Source: Poronia punctata | Lineage: Eukaryota; Ascomycota; Sordariomycetes; Xylariales; Xylariaceae | Length of the DNA: 64,000 bases | Direction: 5' to 3' | Assembly: GCA_022579005.1 (NCBI GenBank) | Contig: MU401484.1 | Coordinates: forward strand, 1 to 64,000 | Part shown: piece after piece, positions 31,818 through 44,291 of the stretch | Numbering within the stretch: position 1 is the first letter of the stretch | Layout of the letters: each line of letters opens with the position of its first letter | Made by a program: the position numbers and the translations under genes | Notes under the pieces: generated by a model | The model's input: the letters and a program-made list of their open reading frames with translations, nothing else | The model's database searches: none | Told to the model about the DNA's origin: nothing

Positions 31818-34238
31818 ATGTTTTCGTCGTCGAGCGCCACAACGTCCAATTTCAAGGGGCTGCGGCGGAAAGCTGCAAACGAGGGCAATTCGTCACCGTG
31901 GCTTACGGCTCGCCCCTCAACCGCCACGACAGACCAATATAACTATGGCGTCACAGGTCGATTGGAGCCTGCGCTCGATGGCCCGCCATCTCCAGAAGGG
32001 ATTCGAGCATTCGGTCGGCGGATGAAGCGAGGTACATCCTCAGACCGTCAGAACGAGCTGCGAACCTCATCAGGCTCCTCCTCTCGCGCCGGCACTCGGG
32101 AGTCGTCGACGGAGCGCCAACCCGAAACGCCCGGCTTGTCGAGAAACCCGTCTCAACGTTCGTCCGCCATGCCTTTCAAGGAACGGCCCGAAAGCGTGCA
32201 GCTGTTCGGCAAGGCTGTCTTCAGTCGCAAGGCCAAGCTGCGGAAGGAGCATAGTGACCAAGGCATCCCTAATAGCTCTCTGCTTTCATTGAGCCACATG
32301 ACAAGGGGGGCAGGTTCGGAGCAAACGGGGGAGCAGCGATCCATCCAATCCATGTTTACGCGACGTCGCCCGAGAGGTACGTCTGAAACAACACATAAAA
32401 GATTCCAGATCTCTGGGCCGTATGACTTTCAGCACGTCGCGCATTCGGCCAAGGAGAGCTTGTCTAGCCTCGAGCAAGTTGACCAGGCCGGTCTTTCGCC
32501 CGACTTGGCGAGGAACCGGTCACGGACCACAACCGATACCAACAATCCCACCGCCGGTCTCACTATGCAGGATCTGGACAAACCACTCCCGACACCGCCA
32601 ACCTCCCAAGAGCTCGAACGCAGTTCGTCGGAGGAGAGTATACAGTTCTCGCCTCGACGTCCGCGTCGGCCAACGATTGATGAATCTCCAATGTCGCCGA
32701 TCCCGCCCCCTCCTCGAACATCAAGCCGCATGTCGGTTCGCAACGATAGTGTCGACTCGTTCGGGACCCTCTCCTATGACAGACCGGCAACAGGTTTGGG
32801 TCTCCGCCAGGTGCAACCATTCATATTACCGTCCAGTGATGGACCCCGACCGCGGCCCATCGATTCCACTAATGACCTCGTCGAGGAAGATGAAGTAGGG
32901 AGCGATGGGGAATCTTCGCATACAGTCTCAGCGACTGGCGTTTCGACATGGCCCCTGACTGGCTCAATGACATCTTTATCCGAAGTGCCAGAAGAAGAGG
33001 AATACCACCTAACTCACACAAACACCCGCGCAAGCGTCATGAGTACCACTATATCCCTTAGGGGTAGCATCTCGGTTCCGCATTTACGACGGATCTCGTT
33101 AAGGCAAGCGACACAACGCCCCCCGAGCAATGCCTCGGACACGCTCGGAAGGTTTGATCTCCTGACGGCCCAGCGAACAATCCACGAGCCTGACGAAGAT
33201 GACATTTCGGCGGATCATTGTTTCCGACACAGTTGGGAAGACGATATCGATTATTGCTACGACCATGCCGCCGAGGCAGATTGTGATTTCGCCTGGGAAC
33301 GACCTTCCTGCGACTTGGACCGTGACGAGGACGAGGACTATGCGGAGAGTCTGATATTGGGTACCGACGTGCCATCAAGCACTAGCAGCTTCAGGGGCTT
33401 GTCGACTAGTCTGCTGACAGCCGACCTCCCCGGCCTAAGCCCGACCAGTCCTGGAAGTTATCAATCGAAATCGCCACAGTATGAAACTGTTACGCCAACC
33501 AGCTCGACCATGCCGGTTGCTGCCAATTTCTCCCTTCCCAGGACCGACAGTTCAACCAAGCTAAAGCGCGATCATGACCGATCTCACTCGAGCGCTTCCA
33601 GCTTCCATGAGTCGCAAGGTTTCTCCTTGTCGCCTAGCTTACTCATCCCCGACGACTACCACGAGCAGATGCTCCGGTATGAGAGAGGCGAGCTGAGTTC
33701 GCATAATTCAAGCGATGACTTGAAGGCCGGGCATCACGAGGACCAGTATCTGAAATTCAAAAAGCCCGACGCATTCCGTCTCCGGTCCAGTGCGTCGACG
33801 ACCGGGTCAACGCTGTCAGAAATGTCAACAGCATCCAGCCGATATACATCGTCGACTGTCTCATCTGCTGCTCACACTCGCTGGACCGGCAGCAGCAGCT
33901 CGAGCTGGCAGCCTGTTGAGGTGTCACAACCTCCTGTCGCGATCACTTTGAACGACAAAGAAGCCATTGTCACGCCGACTACCGACGTGTCGGTGATGAG
34001 GCCTACGGAGCAGCCGGTGCTCTCCCCAGCGCAGGAGAGCAGCCGCGAGGGCCATAGCCGAGCCCATTCTGATGCAACTTTGCTTATGAAAACTCCCCAC
34101 GGCGCTAAGACTCTGGTGGATTCCAAGGCCGTCAAGGAACCTCTCAAGACCCATAGACGGGCGCGTACTGCTAGCAGGAGCCATGCTGCTACATCTCCTC
34201 AATTCGTCCTATTCCCCCAGGTCCCTCAGCGTTTCTGA
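31818..34238 (+). CDS. CRIB-domain protein, putative Cdc42/Rac effector
   Basis: An 806-aa intronless, largely disordered protein rich in Ser, Thr, Pro and Arg. Residues 198-209 read ISGPYDFQHVAH, which matches the CRIB/PBD consensus (ISxP..F.H..H) used by Cdc42/Rac effectors such as PAK kinases and yeast Gic proteins. The usual following Gly is replaced (HSAKE). No kinase domain follows, so it is more likely a scaffold-type effector acting at the cell cortex than a kinase. Acidic clusters occur near residues 355-395 and 455-510, the latter with several Cys/His/Trp residues. Pro-rich stretches (PLPTPPTS, SPIPPPPRTSS) could bind SH3 domains. The start is the first ATG of the frame. A binding role for Rho-type GTPases is inferred from the motif only. 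Confidence 0.75.
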   Translation: MFSSSSATTSNFKGLRRKAANEGNSSPWLTARPSTATTDQYNYGVTGRLEPALDGPPSPEGIRAFGRRMKRGTSSDRQNELRTSSGSSSRAGTRESSTERQPETPGLSRNPSQRSSAMPFKERPESVQLFGKAVFSRKAKLRKEHSDQGIPNSSLLSLSHMTRGAGSEQTGEQRSIQSMFTRRRPRGTSETTHKRFQISGPYDFQHVAHSAKESLSSLEQVDQAGLSPDLARNRSRTTTDTNNPTAGLTMQDLDKPLPTPPTSQELERSSSEESIQFSPRRPRRPTIDESPMSPIPPPPRTSSRMSVRNDSVDSFGTLSYDRPATGLGLRQVQPFILPSSDGPRPRPIDSTNDLVEEDEVGSDGESSHTVSATGVSTWPLTGSMTSLSEVPEEEEYHLTHTNTRASVMSTTISLRGSISVPHLRRISLRQATQRPPSNASDTLGRFDLLTAQRTIHEPDEDDISADHCFRHSWEDDIDYCYDHAAEADCDFAWERPSCDLDRDEDEDYAESLILGTDVPSSTSSFRGLSTSLLTADLPGLSPTSPGSYQSKSPQYETVTPTSSTMPVAANFSLPRTDSSTKLKRDHDRSHSSASSFHESQGFSLSPSLLIPDDYHEQMLRYERGELSSHNSSDDLKAGHHEDQYLKFKKPDAFRLRSSASTTGSTLSEMSTASSRYTSSTVSSAAHTRWTGSSSSSWQPVEVSQPPVAITLNDKEAIVTPTTDVSVMRPTEQPVLSPAQESSREGHSRAHSDATLLMKTPHGAKTLVDSKAVKEPLKTHRRARTASRSHAATSPQFVLFPQVPQRF

Positions 34239-34626
34239 TTACTGCAGTAAGGGAACCAGACAGCTGATATAGTCGGCTATTGTGAACCATGTTTTCTGTA
34301 TTAAAAAATCCATCATTCCACTGTACCATGCAAGGCACAACGTCACAGCCATCATCCACACAACAAACATCGACATTTTCAACACATTCGCCTCGAACTG
34401 TCACTATCACCCACCATCATATTATAGATCTGATTTCATGCGTCTCTTTTTGTTTTGCTCGCAATGCATCAGCACAAGACCGGAGGATACGGAAACTGGC
34501 GCCGGATAGAACGGGGCAAAACATGACAAAAAGCACATTTTAGAAGAAAAAACAAAGTCTAACCAAGGAAAAGAATCCGATACTGTCTCTTGTTTTCCCC
34601 TTCCTTTGTATAGATTTTTTTGGACA

Positions 34627-34668
34627 TACAACAGCAACAACAACAACACCACCACCACCACCACCACC
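34627..34668. repeat. Compound (CAA)n(CCA)n microsatellite
   Basis: ACAACAGCAACAACAACAAC is followed by seven CCA/CAC units. It lies in the presumed 3' UTR of the CRIB gene. Confidence 0.95.
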
Positions 34669-35132
34669 TACCAAACTTTTGTATGTATTTTTCATCACGA
34701 TATATACGACCGACACGATACGGGAAAGAAGATGAGGGGATGAGATGAATGCAAGGGGAAGGGAAGAGACAGATAAATATATAGACTTTGTTGTGCGGGA
34801 GAAAAAGGAATTTGTGGTCTTGGTCTACCTTCTTTCCCCCCCAAAAAGTATGTATATCTATGTAGACTATATACCAAAGGCATTGTTTATTTAATTCACC
34901 TCTGCGAATCTTTTCTGGGCTTAAATTAAATGTACGTCGCTGTCGCGGATAACATTATAGACAGTCACTACTACCACTTACCATCATAGGGAGTATCGCA
35001 AATGGTGAGCTTTTAATACGAGACTGCGAAAGATTTAAAGCTTCCAAGACGTGAAATATACATAGCCACGTTGAACAGAATAAATTTTTAGAGAGAAAGC
35101 CGTCAGAGAGGTTTAGTTGAGGAAGACAGACA

Positions 35133-35159
35133 TAAATAAATAAATAAATAAATAAATAC
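35133..35159. repeat. (AAAT)n microsatellite
   Basis: Six to seven pure AAAT units in the convergent intergenic region. Confidence 0.95.
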
Positions 35160-35440
35160 AAAGATGCATAAACTCAAGATTCACTGTACTACCTACTGTA
35201 AGTAGATCACTTGTGCCGATTTCTCTTCTTTATTCACCGCATACCCTGTACATATCTCTGCAGCAGAGTGACCGACTATACTATGTATATATTTATAGCC
35301 ATTCATTCATTTTGATCTCTTCTAGTTGGGTTGTGTGTATAGTACTCGAGCATGCGGGACTCAAGCAAAATAGGTAGTAAAACGATAATAGCATCCAGCC
35401 TGGGTATCTTCACACACAAGATAGTCTATTTTTTAATTTC

Positions 35441-38400
35441 CTACTCGGCGTCATCGCCATCGCCACCATCCTTCTTAGCCTCGGCCTTGAGCCTGACCCA
35501 TTCTGCAGCCTTGGCCCTGACCTTCTCCTGGCTCTTGGCGTCGCCGTTCTTGGCCTCCCAATCGGCCCAGCGTTTGAACCACTTCTTCGCAGGTCGGGCC
35601 TTGAGACCCTTAACCTTGGTCGCGCGATCGAAGACGTCGCGGATGACGGCCTTGTCTGCCTTGGGCCCGTCTTCGTGGTCGAGCAGCTGGCTCCAGAGGT
35701 CGAATCTCTTGGGGAACGTCGAGATGAGGCCTTCGAACATGGTGCGGCCCCGCTCGGCGCTGCCGTTGGGAGAGTTATACTCGAGCGCGGCGAACTTGGT
35801 CATGAGCGGGAGTCGGGCGTGTTCCGGAAGGGCTTGCGTGGCGCGGGGTAACAGTGCGCGTGCCTTTTCCGGTTCGTTTTGCACGGCATGTAGCCAGTGT
35901 GCGTAATTATGCCATACTTCGGGCGAGCTCGCTCCGAACTTCTTCACGATAACCTGGAAGAGATCGTCCGCTTTCTGTAGAATTCGTTAGTTAATCTCGG
36001 TATGAGTTTTGTAGGATAGAAGTTGCATCACTTACACTTGGTTTGTCGTCTTGGACGTAGATACTAGCGAGACGCTGATAGACCTCCTGCTGGTCATTGA
36101 CCTGACAGGCACGTTTGAACACGCCGTCTACGGTATCGTCGTTTCCGAACCTCACTTCGAGATTGAGATATGCTATCCAAGCGTTGAGCTTCTCTGTCTC
36201 TTCGGTGCTGCTGATTGTTGACACTGCCCTCTCGGCGACTTCACGAGCCTTGGCCAGCTCGCTGACCTGCATCTGGAAGGCCATATACCGAATCCACAAA
36301 TCGGACGAATTCGGTTGACGATTGATAAGTTGCTCGTAGTCCACTGCCGTTTGTGGGCCCAACAGGCTAAGGTTTGCACTCTTATCCACTTCGATTTGGG
36401 GCTTCCGGCGTTTCTTCTTCTTTTCTGTCGTGTCCGCACCCGCGCCAGCAGCGTCATCATCAGGTACGTCAAGCGCGGTGCCGGACCAGTCAAAACCGCC
36501 GGCATCGAGAGCGTTAACATTGTCAAGGTCCCGATCCGCCATTTCGGTATCGTCAATGTCGGACGAAGCATCCCGGCCCATATCAGTGCCTTCGATAAGG
36601 ACGGAGCTAGCGTCATCCATATCCTCATCTTCGTCCTCGTCTTCATCGTCCTCCTCATCTTCATCCTCGTCGTCATCGTCTTGTAGTAGGGCACCGGCGA
36701 TTTCATCGTCACTGTCATCTTCCTCCATATTGCTGTCCTCGTCCTCAAAGTAAGACGGTTTGAGGCCAAAGCTGACTTTCTTTTTCTGCGCGTCAATGTC
36801 TAATATTATCGCTTTGACGGCGTCGCCCTCTTTGAGTAGTTTTCTCGCATCACGGATGGGCTTTTCGGCCATCTCGCTCCGATGACACAAGCCACTCACG
36901 TTTGCTGAGCCATCGATAAGGATGAAAGCGCCAAAGTCCTCGACTTTTCGGACCTTTCCGGTGACGATCTGACCAGCACGGAGATCTTGATAGTTTTTCA
37001 GGGGCACAAAGTCTTTCTCCACCACGGACGATTTCAGGCTCATCTGTACTTGGCTGGTGGTAGGGTCTATCGAGATGATACGACCCTTGACTAATTGATC
37101 GACCTGGAATTCATCTTTCCAGTCCTTGATGAATCTGTCCGAAAGATCGGATATCCTGACCATTGCACTGACGTCTCCGCCAAGGCCGATAAACAGCCCC
37201 TTGTCCGAGACATTCTTCACAAAACCACGAATCACATCACCAACATTAAGTTGGGACACCTTGGTGATTTCGCGGTCTTTGACAGGGGAGGACGAATTCA
37301 GAACTCTGGACGGACGCAGGGAAAGCCGTAGACGTTTATTGCTCTTGTCAACCTCTACCACAGAGACACGGACAACACTGTTCTTGCTGTATGACATGGT
37401 ATTGGCTTCATCGTAATCATCGCTCAGATCGACGAGGTGTGCAGGGGCCGAGATCAGGTCACTAAGCTGCACAATGATCTGCCGCTCGTTGATCTTGGTA
37501 ATCCTGCCGGGGAGAACCATATCTTGCTTGATACTGTCCCAGCCAAGCCGGGTGGATGCATTGGACTTGCGGGCAGATAAGTCGAGGCGGCCTTCTGTAG
37601 AGTTGACGCCGAGAACTCGTACTTTCAGCGCCGACCCGATCGGGAAGTTGGTCGAGAGGTCGTCCAGAAGCGATACGTCGTCGGATATTTCAAGCGTATT
37701 GACCCTGCCGCGTACGTTTGGCGACAGACTAACCCACAACGAATTCTGTTGAACGTTGTTAACGAATCCGACATGTGTTGAGCCGAGTTCAAGCGAGTTG
37801 AGTGTCAGTTCCGCCGGTGTGGTATTGAGCAGAGCACTGGGTTTGGCCGAGAGCTCAAGGACAGTGTGCGTTGAACGGTGCGAAATGGGCAAGTAGCGGT
37901 GGTTCTTGGCGTCGTGGACACCGAGAACCCGGACGTCTACGACCTTGTTCACCCGAAATCCGCTGAGGGGGGCTTTGCGGTTCGTGATCTTATCCCATGT
38001 ATCGAATATTTGGGTGATGTCTACGCGTCCCTGCACATTGTCCGCCAATTTGACATTCAACTGCGTGCTTTTGATTGCAACGATCTTGGCTTTTGTCACT
38101 TTCCCGACGACCAGGTCGGCAGTTGATTTCAAAGCCTCGTCGACGGGATTCTCGAGCTTTTCGGCCACGGCTTCTTGCGAGCCCTTTGGCTCCTTCCAAG
38201 AAAATTCAGGCGACGCAACGACGAGCCGACTGTTCTCCCTATCGATGGAGTCAATCTTTACCGAAATCGACTGATACTTCTTCAAGCCAAAGTCTGGTTT
38301 ATCTTGGTCGTCTCGGGAAAGTTTGGTCTTCGGTAGAAGAGCAGTGAGGTGGCCGGGGAATTGGACGAAAATAGCCGTAATGGTAATATTCTTCACGAAG

Positions 38401-40898
38401 CCTTCTCGAATCTCGCCAACTTGAGCTTGATCAAGGGCAGTGAGAAGTTTACCATCTTTGCTCGCTTGGATAAGGCTTGGCTTCTTCGATAATGCAATGG
38501 TTCGACGACTATCGTTTTTGTCCAGAACTAGTAGTTCTTCAAGGATCTGTCCGACCCGGATGCCCTTCATGGATGATTTGTTCTTGCTGGGCCGGTCGGT
38601 AAGCTGTCCGAGGGAAAGAAGTGCTTTGAGTGAGCTTCCCACTAGCTCGACGTGGACATCAGCTTCAGTCTTTTGCACCACCTTAGCAGAAACGATGTCT
38701 CCTATTTTGAGGGTTTTAAGCGCAGTCTGTTTTTCTATGCCGAACGCGGAAGGATCCTTGCAAGACACAAATAGCTTCTGTGCTTCAGCGTCAAAATTCA
38801 GCACGTGCACAGTGACGACCTGACCTGCCCGGAAGTGTTCCTTTGGGTCGCGAATATAAGCTTCACTCATCTCCGAGACAGGTAGGAAACCCCTCAGGTT
38901 CCCGTAAAATTGTACTACTGCACCGTTATCGAGCACTTTTATGAGAGTAGCGGGGCTTTGCTCTCCCACGACAAGGTCATCGAACGAGTGCAACGGCTTT
39001 GCCTCAGAGTTAACGAGAGTCTTCTTCAGAGTAAGTCTGATCTGTCGCTTGAAAGGGTCCGTCGACAAGACACGGGCTTTGACCTTCATGCCTTCGCGGA
39101 ACTTCTTCTCCGGATGCTGGAGACGGACGTCCGCCAAATGCATTTCGGGGACATAGCCGTGAATGCCGTCCGCCAGTTTCACCAATAAACCGCTAATGCC
39201 CTCCTGGCTAATGATGAGTTTGTCAATCACGCCATTGACCACGGCGCCAACAGGCACGTCTTCGATTCGCAGGAAAGGCTGCTCCAGAACGCTGGGCTCG
39301 AAAGAAAGGTTATACATGCCATCAAGCGCATTATAGCCGATCACTCTGCCGCGATGCACTGAGCCGACTTTGAATGGGCCAGTTGATTCAGATAGGAGGT
39401 CGATTTTGCCATCTTTAAGTCGTGAAATATGTGCAAAACCAGGTATGCCATCCACGCCCACTTTAGCGAATACACCCAAATCCGAGTCAACTTTGTATAT
39501 GCTGCATTCTTCGACCTTGGAGGACATTGGGAGCACATCAAGCGGCAGTTTGTTCGATGCAGTTCGCTGTGGCGTCAGAGTCATGAGATGGTCCAAGACC
39601 GAAACACCAAGTTTCGGGTCTTTGGCGGTCGGGAAATCGCAAATCACGCGCGCTTTAATCTTTTTCCCAATCTTGTACTTTTCCTCAAGGTCAATAGCCT
39701 TGGGCCCAAGCCCAGAATGTATCAAGTCGGCAGTAACATCCAACGATCCCATAACCTTGCCTACTAGGCCGCGCTTGGTGATATCCGAAACCATAAGCTC
39801 GACGGCAGATCCGGGAAGGAAGGTCTGAATTGTCGTCGCTTCAGCTGCAAAGTTGTGCACATTGCCCAACTTGGCCTGTAGAGCTGTGAGCTGAAGAATC
39901 TTGCCTTCAGCTCCTTTCCCTGTGACGAGACACATGACGACAGCGCCAGGTTGCATGCGACTTTCGGAAAAATCACCAGGAACCTCCTTTCGCGGAAGGA
40001 ATCCGCGCGCGCTAGAATCTGAAAGGCCAAGGTCCATGACAAACCCGTGGTCTTCCACACTTGCGACGGAGGCCATCACGACGGTGTTCTCGACGATTTC
40101 CTTGTTCAAAAGCCCGGTATTAGTATGCTCCGGTTTTAACGATAACTCTATACTCTTTTTCGCCTTCGTTAGGGTCCCGGTAGAGCTCTCTTCCGTCGTG
40201 GACACCACATAGACCCGAAGATACTGTCCTACTTGGAATATATCCTTCAAGTCGACTCCCTCAGACTCATTGTCGTCGTCTTCAAGGGCCTCCGCCTCGG
40301 CTGCTACCCTCTGGTTTATGATGTCTGAGATTGAAGTGATCGGCACATGACCGGAAAGGTTATTTGGCAGGGCGAATATGACCTGCAAAGGCTGAATTTC
40401 GGCGACCTGGCCCAAGACAAGGGAGCCTTTAACTAAGCGCTATTACCTGTTAGAGTACAACCCCCAATTGTCGACATTGGTCGGCGCTAAACTTACCTGA
40501 TAGTTCAGGCTTTCAACCTTGACTGAATCCTCGGAAGTTTTGTCGCCATTGGCCGATTTGCTCAAAGACGCCTTCGACTTCTTTTTCTTCAAAGTTTTGT
40601 CCCCCTTCTTGGTAGTCGGCCCGGACTCTTGCTCGAATAGCACATCCTGTTTCGCTTGGATAGATATTTGCCTATGCTCGAGGGGAGATAGTACACTTGC
40701 GCCGCCTCTGGGAAACAGTGGTTCCTCTTCCTTCAGCCGCGAAACCGCAGCCGCACTGGCCGGCTTCTCTTGTGGTGTCTTGGTGGATTCGGAGGGCTTC
40801 GCATCACGCTTAGTTTGTTGTTTGTCGGATTTAGTTCGCTTCGGAGATTTCGCAGCAGGTGCGCCTCCTGGGGCATCTTTTCTTTTGAGTGAGCTCAT
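35441..40898 (-). CDS. rRNA biogenesis protein RRP5
   Basis: Nucleolar factor needed for processing and assembly of both the 40S and 60S pre-ribosomal subunits; its S1 repeats bind pre-rRNA and its C-terminal repeats bind processing complexes. Exons on the minus strand are 40497-40898, 36036-40439 and 35441-35974, giving 1779 aa, close to the family length. Residues 1-120 are Lys-rich. A long array of about a dozen S1 RNA-binding repeats follows, visible as recurring VGxVxxGxVxxxxxxGxFV-like units. A strongly acidic tract lies near residue 1370-1415 (DDDDEDEDEEDDEDEDEDED). The C-terminus carries HAT/TPR-type helical repeats (NSSDLWIRYMAFQMQ, SPEVWHNYAHWLHA). Intron 1 (57 nt) is GTAAGT..TAG with CTAAC and joins LNYQ to RLVKGSLVLGQ; intron 2 (61 nt) is GTAAGT..CAG with CTAAC and joins DDKPS to KADDLFQ. 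Both are phase 0. The gene is head-to-head with the hydrolase-like gene, 626 bp apart. Confidence 0.96.
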
Positions 40899-41524
40899 TG
40901 CATTATAGTCCAGGCCTCCTATTCTAATTGTGGTGGTTCGAGTTCACTTTGCGAACCCTGGTAGGAGAATCTGCAATCGCTGTACCTTGGCTGTCGCCCT
41001 GGATGGTCTTCCTGTAACTTTTTTCTGAAGCGCTTATCGATAAAACACCTTCCTCTCGTTGGGGTCGAAAACAACCTAGGGAGCCGCTGGTAGGTAGAGG
41101 GGCAACGCTAACCCAGCCCAAGGTGGACCCTGGTACAACCCCACCTTGTGATCACTGATAGGCCGGCCTGGCAGGTATTTCCCTCCCAGAATAGGTACTC
41201 GTAGGCACCTGGACTCGACCCCTGGGTTATCTACGAGTAGATGCCTACGAGTACACGTAACGACCAGTCCCTACCTTATAGTACCTATAACCTTAGGCAC
41301 GTGTAAGTGGCGCCGTCCAGTGTCCCCATTTATTGTCATTGATGATTGAATGATGCGTTGAACTCCTCCAAACTGCACGTATTTGTCTAGACCAACCACC
41401 ACGTGTCTGTAATATGAATCTTCTGCGGCCTCGGTTACGATAACATAAGATAGCTTTAAATGATTATTGGCGAATGCACCGCCTCGGATATCTGTCGATG
41501 GGGAAGTGAATCGATAGTACTGTC
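40899..41524. promoter_or_regulatory. Divergent intergenic region between RRP5 and the hydrolase-like gene
   Basis: The only space for the promoters of two genes transcribed away from each other. It includes three TACTCGTA/TACGAGTA motifs (41196-41203, 41232-41239, 41246-41253) and a TACACGTA overlapping the last. No TATA box is assigned. Confidence 0.5.
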
Positions 41525-44291
41525 ATGAGCCCCCGGAAGCGTTCTAAACCGAATCCCTCGGAAGACAGCGCTACAGACCCAGGCGTTGCGTCACAGCTCG
41601 CCAACACACCATCTCCAGTTGATATGCCAACAAAACCAGGCAATCTAAACACCTCAACCTCTACAGCGGCTCGGAATGACAAGAGTGTGAGTGCTAAAAA
41701 GATACCGTCTATACCGGCTATGGCAGTTCTAACACGAACGACTTAGGTTCGGAAGTCGCAAAGCTGGTACGGCTCCTGGCCGCGTGTCTCGAAATCGACG
41801 GCATCGACTCAAGTAGCTCGAGAAAACATAATGGGCAACACTCGGCGGACAGAAGGCGCGGCGGATTTTAGCCGATTTGAGAGGAAGACGACGGATTCTA
41901 CAGATTCAGATACACAGTCTAGGAAGACACTACACTCAATTACCGAGGCTAATGCCGGCGAACAAGATGTATCAACGCCCTCTATGACCCAAACAGACAC
42001 GGATATGACGAGCAACGCTGCGGAGCACAACCCCGAAATAAAAGAGGCGGATGCTCCTGACGATAACGTACCGGAGACTCTACCCCCAACGGAAGAATCA
42101 CGACAAGAGCCATCAAGCTCTACTAGTTGGCTTTCATGGTTGAGTGGATCAGCGGTCCAAAGCCAGACCCAGGCTGGGACTGAAACCCCGGAAGTCCAAC
42201 CCAAACAAGAAGAAACTCCAACAACCGAACCACCACAACCCCAGGAATCGCCGGTTCAATCACCAGTACAGACAACACAGCCGCCGTCAGAAACCGCCAA
42301 GCCGGCGACCTCGGCGACGTCCTGGTTTGGGTTTTGGTCTACACCATCGAATCCTGCTCCACAGCCGAGCGAAGCGCAGGAAAATACAAGTGAAGACACC
42401 GAAGTAGAGGAGCCACGGCCCAGCGAGGGCGAAGATGTACCAATGAAGGATACCCCGCCGGTGCCTACGCCGACTCCCGCGACCTCACAACCATCGGTCG
42501 GCTCGACGTGGGCTTTCTGGTCTAGAGATACAGCTTCGCGAAAACCCGAGGGGGAACCATCCGTCCCCGAGCAAGGCGAATTGGCAGTAATAGGTGATGG
42601 TTCGGAAACAAGCCCTAAGAAGTCCAACGTACAAGTCCGTGGAGATGACCAAGACGAGGCAAAGTCGGAAACCAAATCTACTAAGGAACGGCTTCTTTCG
42701 AAAGCTATTACAAGCAAGAAAGGCAAAAGGAGTCGACCCCTATCGACGAACTTGGACGACCCATCTACAAGTAGGCCGAGCACGCCCACCTCGGATGTTG
42801 CTACTAAAATCGCACCACAAAAGGCTGCTTCGGCTTCGGGCAGCAAGGCCCCCTCGCGAAATCTGCTCCTGCCGTCATTCAAAAGTACCTACCGTATGAA
42901 AGAGAACCCGTCCATCATCAAACAAATAGCGCAGTTGTTGCTCAGGGCGCAACAACCGCCGACCAACCACGTTTTTCTTTCCAAGGAGACACCGAAAGTG
43001 AAGAAAGCTATCGCGATCGGAGTTCACGGACTTTTCCCCGCAAGCTACCTAAGACCAATGATTGGTCAACCGACGGGAACATCCAGTACGTACAAGCAGC
43101 CTCTGCTCAGGCCCTGATTGATGATTTGAAGCCGTTTCTGCAGCCTTCTTACCCCGTTTGTGTAAAACGGTGACTAACTTTCAACAGTACGCTTTGCGAA
43201 CCATTGCGCTGAGGCGATCCGTAGATGGACGGAGAGCAATGGCTCTAGCGGTTGCGAGATCCAGAAGATAGCCCTTGAAGGAGATGGGAAAATCGCAGAG
43301 CGCGTGGACAACTTATGGAAACTTTTGTTGAACTGGATTGACCAAATCAAGAACGCAGACTTGATCGTCTTCGCATGTCACTCTCAGGGTGTCCCTGTTG
43401 GCATCATGTTGCTAGCAAAGTTGATAGACCTAGGTATTCTCACCCACTCCCGCATCGGTGTCTGCGCCATGGCTGGCGTGTCACTTGGGCCCTTTCCAGA
43501 CTACAAGTCTGGGATGGGAATACTGATGGGGTCGGCAGCCGAGCTATGGCAGTTCGGGAACCCCGATAGTGCAGTCTCCAAGAGATACGAGAATGCCCTG
43601 AAGACAGTCATTGATTATGGTGGGCGGATCACAGTAAGCTGCTAATGGCCACCACCGGCTCTTCTCGCCCATCCCCTCCCCATGGACGATAGACTAACAG
43701 TGGCATGATAGTACATTGGCAGTATTGACGATCAACTGGTCCCTATGGAATCGGCGACTTACGGTCCCGTATCTCATCCTTACATATACCGGGCTGTATT
43801 CATCGACGGCCGAGTTCACGCCCCTGACTTTCTGGCTCACCTAGTAGGATTTGCGCTGAAGCTCCGCAACCTCGGCATATCCGACCATGGGCTTATTCGG
43901 GAACTTTCGGTGCCGCTTGCAGGCAGCTTGTACTCGGGAGAAGGTCATTCAAGGCTATACGACGATGACCAGGTATATGAGTGAGTGATGGTATTTCAGA
44001 TTTCTCCTTACATATGCTAATTCCAGCAACAGCTTGGCGCTTTCTCACACGCTTGAGACAACTAGCGCATCTAAGGTGCCTTGTCGATTTGAAAGCCACC
44101 AAGGCCTTACGAACCCCAACCCATATGTTCTCCCATGGATTATGCGCGGGCTTCTTGAAGAACAGTTTGTGAAAACAGAACTTTACTCTGAAACGGTGGA
44201 GTTGCTTAGACAATTTGACGATTGGACGCCCACCACGAAACCACTCAAGGACGTGAAATATAGACTGGAGGCTGTTAGATCGAAGTTGTAG
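41525..44291 (+). CDS. Alpha/beta-hydrolase-like protein (YML020W-like)
   Basis: Five exons: 41525-41686, 41747-43085, 43188-43633, 43712-43980 and 44033-44291, giving 824 aa. The N-terminal half is disordered and rich in Pro, Glu and Thr, with conserved islands (KSQSWYGSWPR...TQVARENI, SWLSWLSG, SWFGFWST, STWAFWSRD). The C-terminal half starts with KKAIAIGVHGLFPASYLRP and has a hydrolase fold pattern: nucleophile elbow FACHSQGV with Ser near 566, a possible acid in GSIDDQLVP near 655, and His in GEGHSRLYD near 728. It resembles the uncharacterised fungal family that I associate from memory with yeast YML020W; substrate unknown. Introns are 60, 102, 78 and 52 nt; the first three have a CTAAC site and the last GCTAAT. 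The last intron has two in-frame acceptors 6 nt apart (exon start 44027 or 44033). I chose 44033 because it restores VYDLALSH. Confidence 0.85.

Larger units (their letters stand above)
34239..35440. other. Convergent intergenic region between the CRIB gene and RRP5
   Basis: Both flanking genes end here, so it should hold two 3' UTRs. It contains a CAA/CCA trinucleotide tract (34627-34668) and an (AAAT)n run (35133-35159). No further gene is seen. Confidence 0.6.

Noticed and set aside
31351..32025. 224-codon plus-strand frame overlapping the start of the CRIB gene
   Set aside because: It runs through the pyrimidine-rich leader and continues out of frame in the CRIB coding sequence. It has no domain and lower-quality codon use.
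36430..36753. Plus-strand Ser-rich frame
   Set aside because: It is the complement of the RRP5 acidic Asp/Glu tract (GAC/GAT/GAG read backwards), not a gene.
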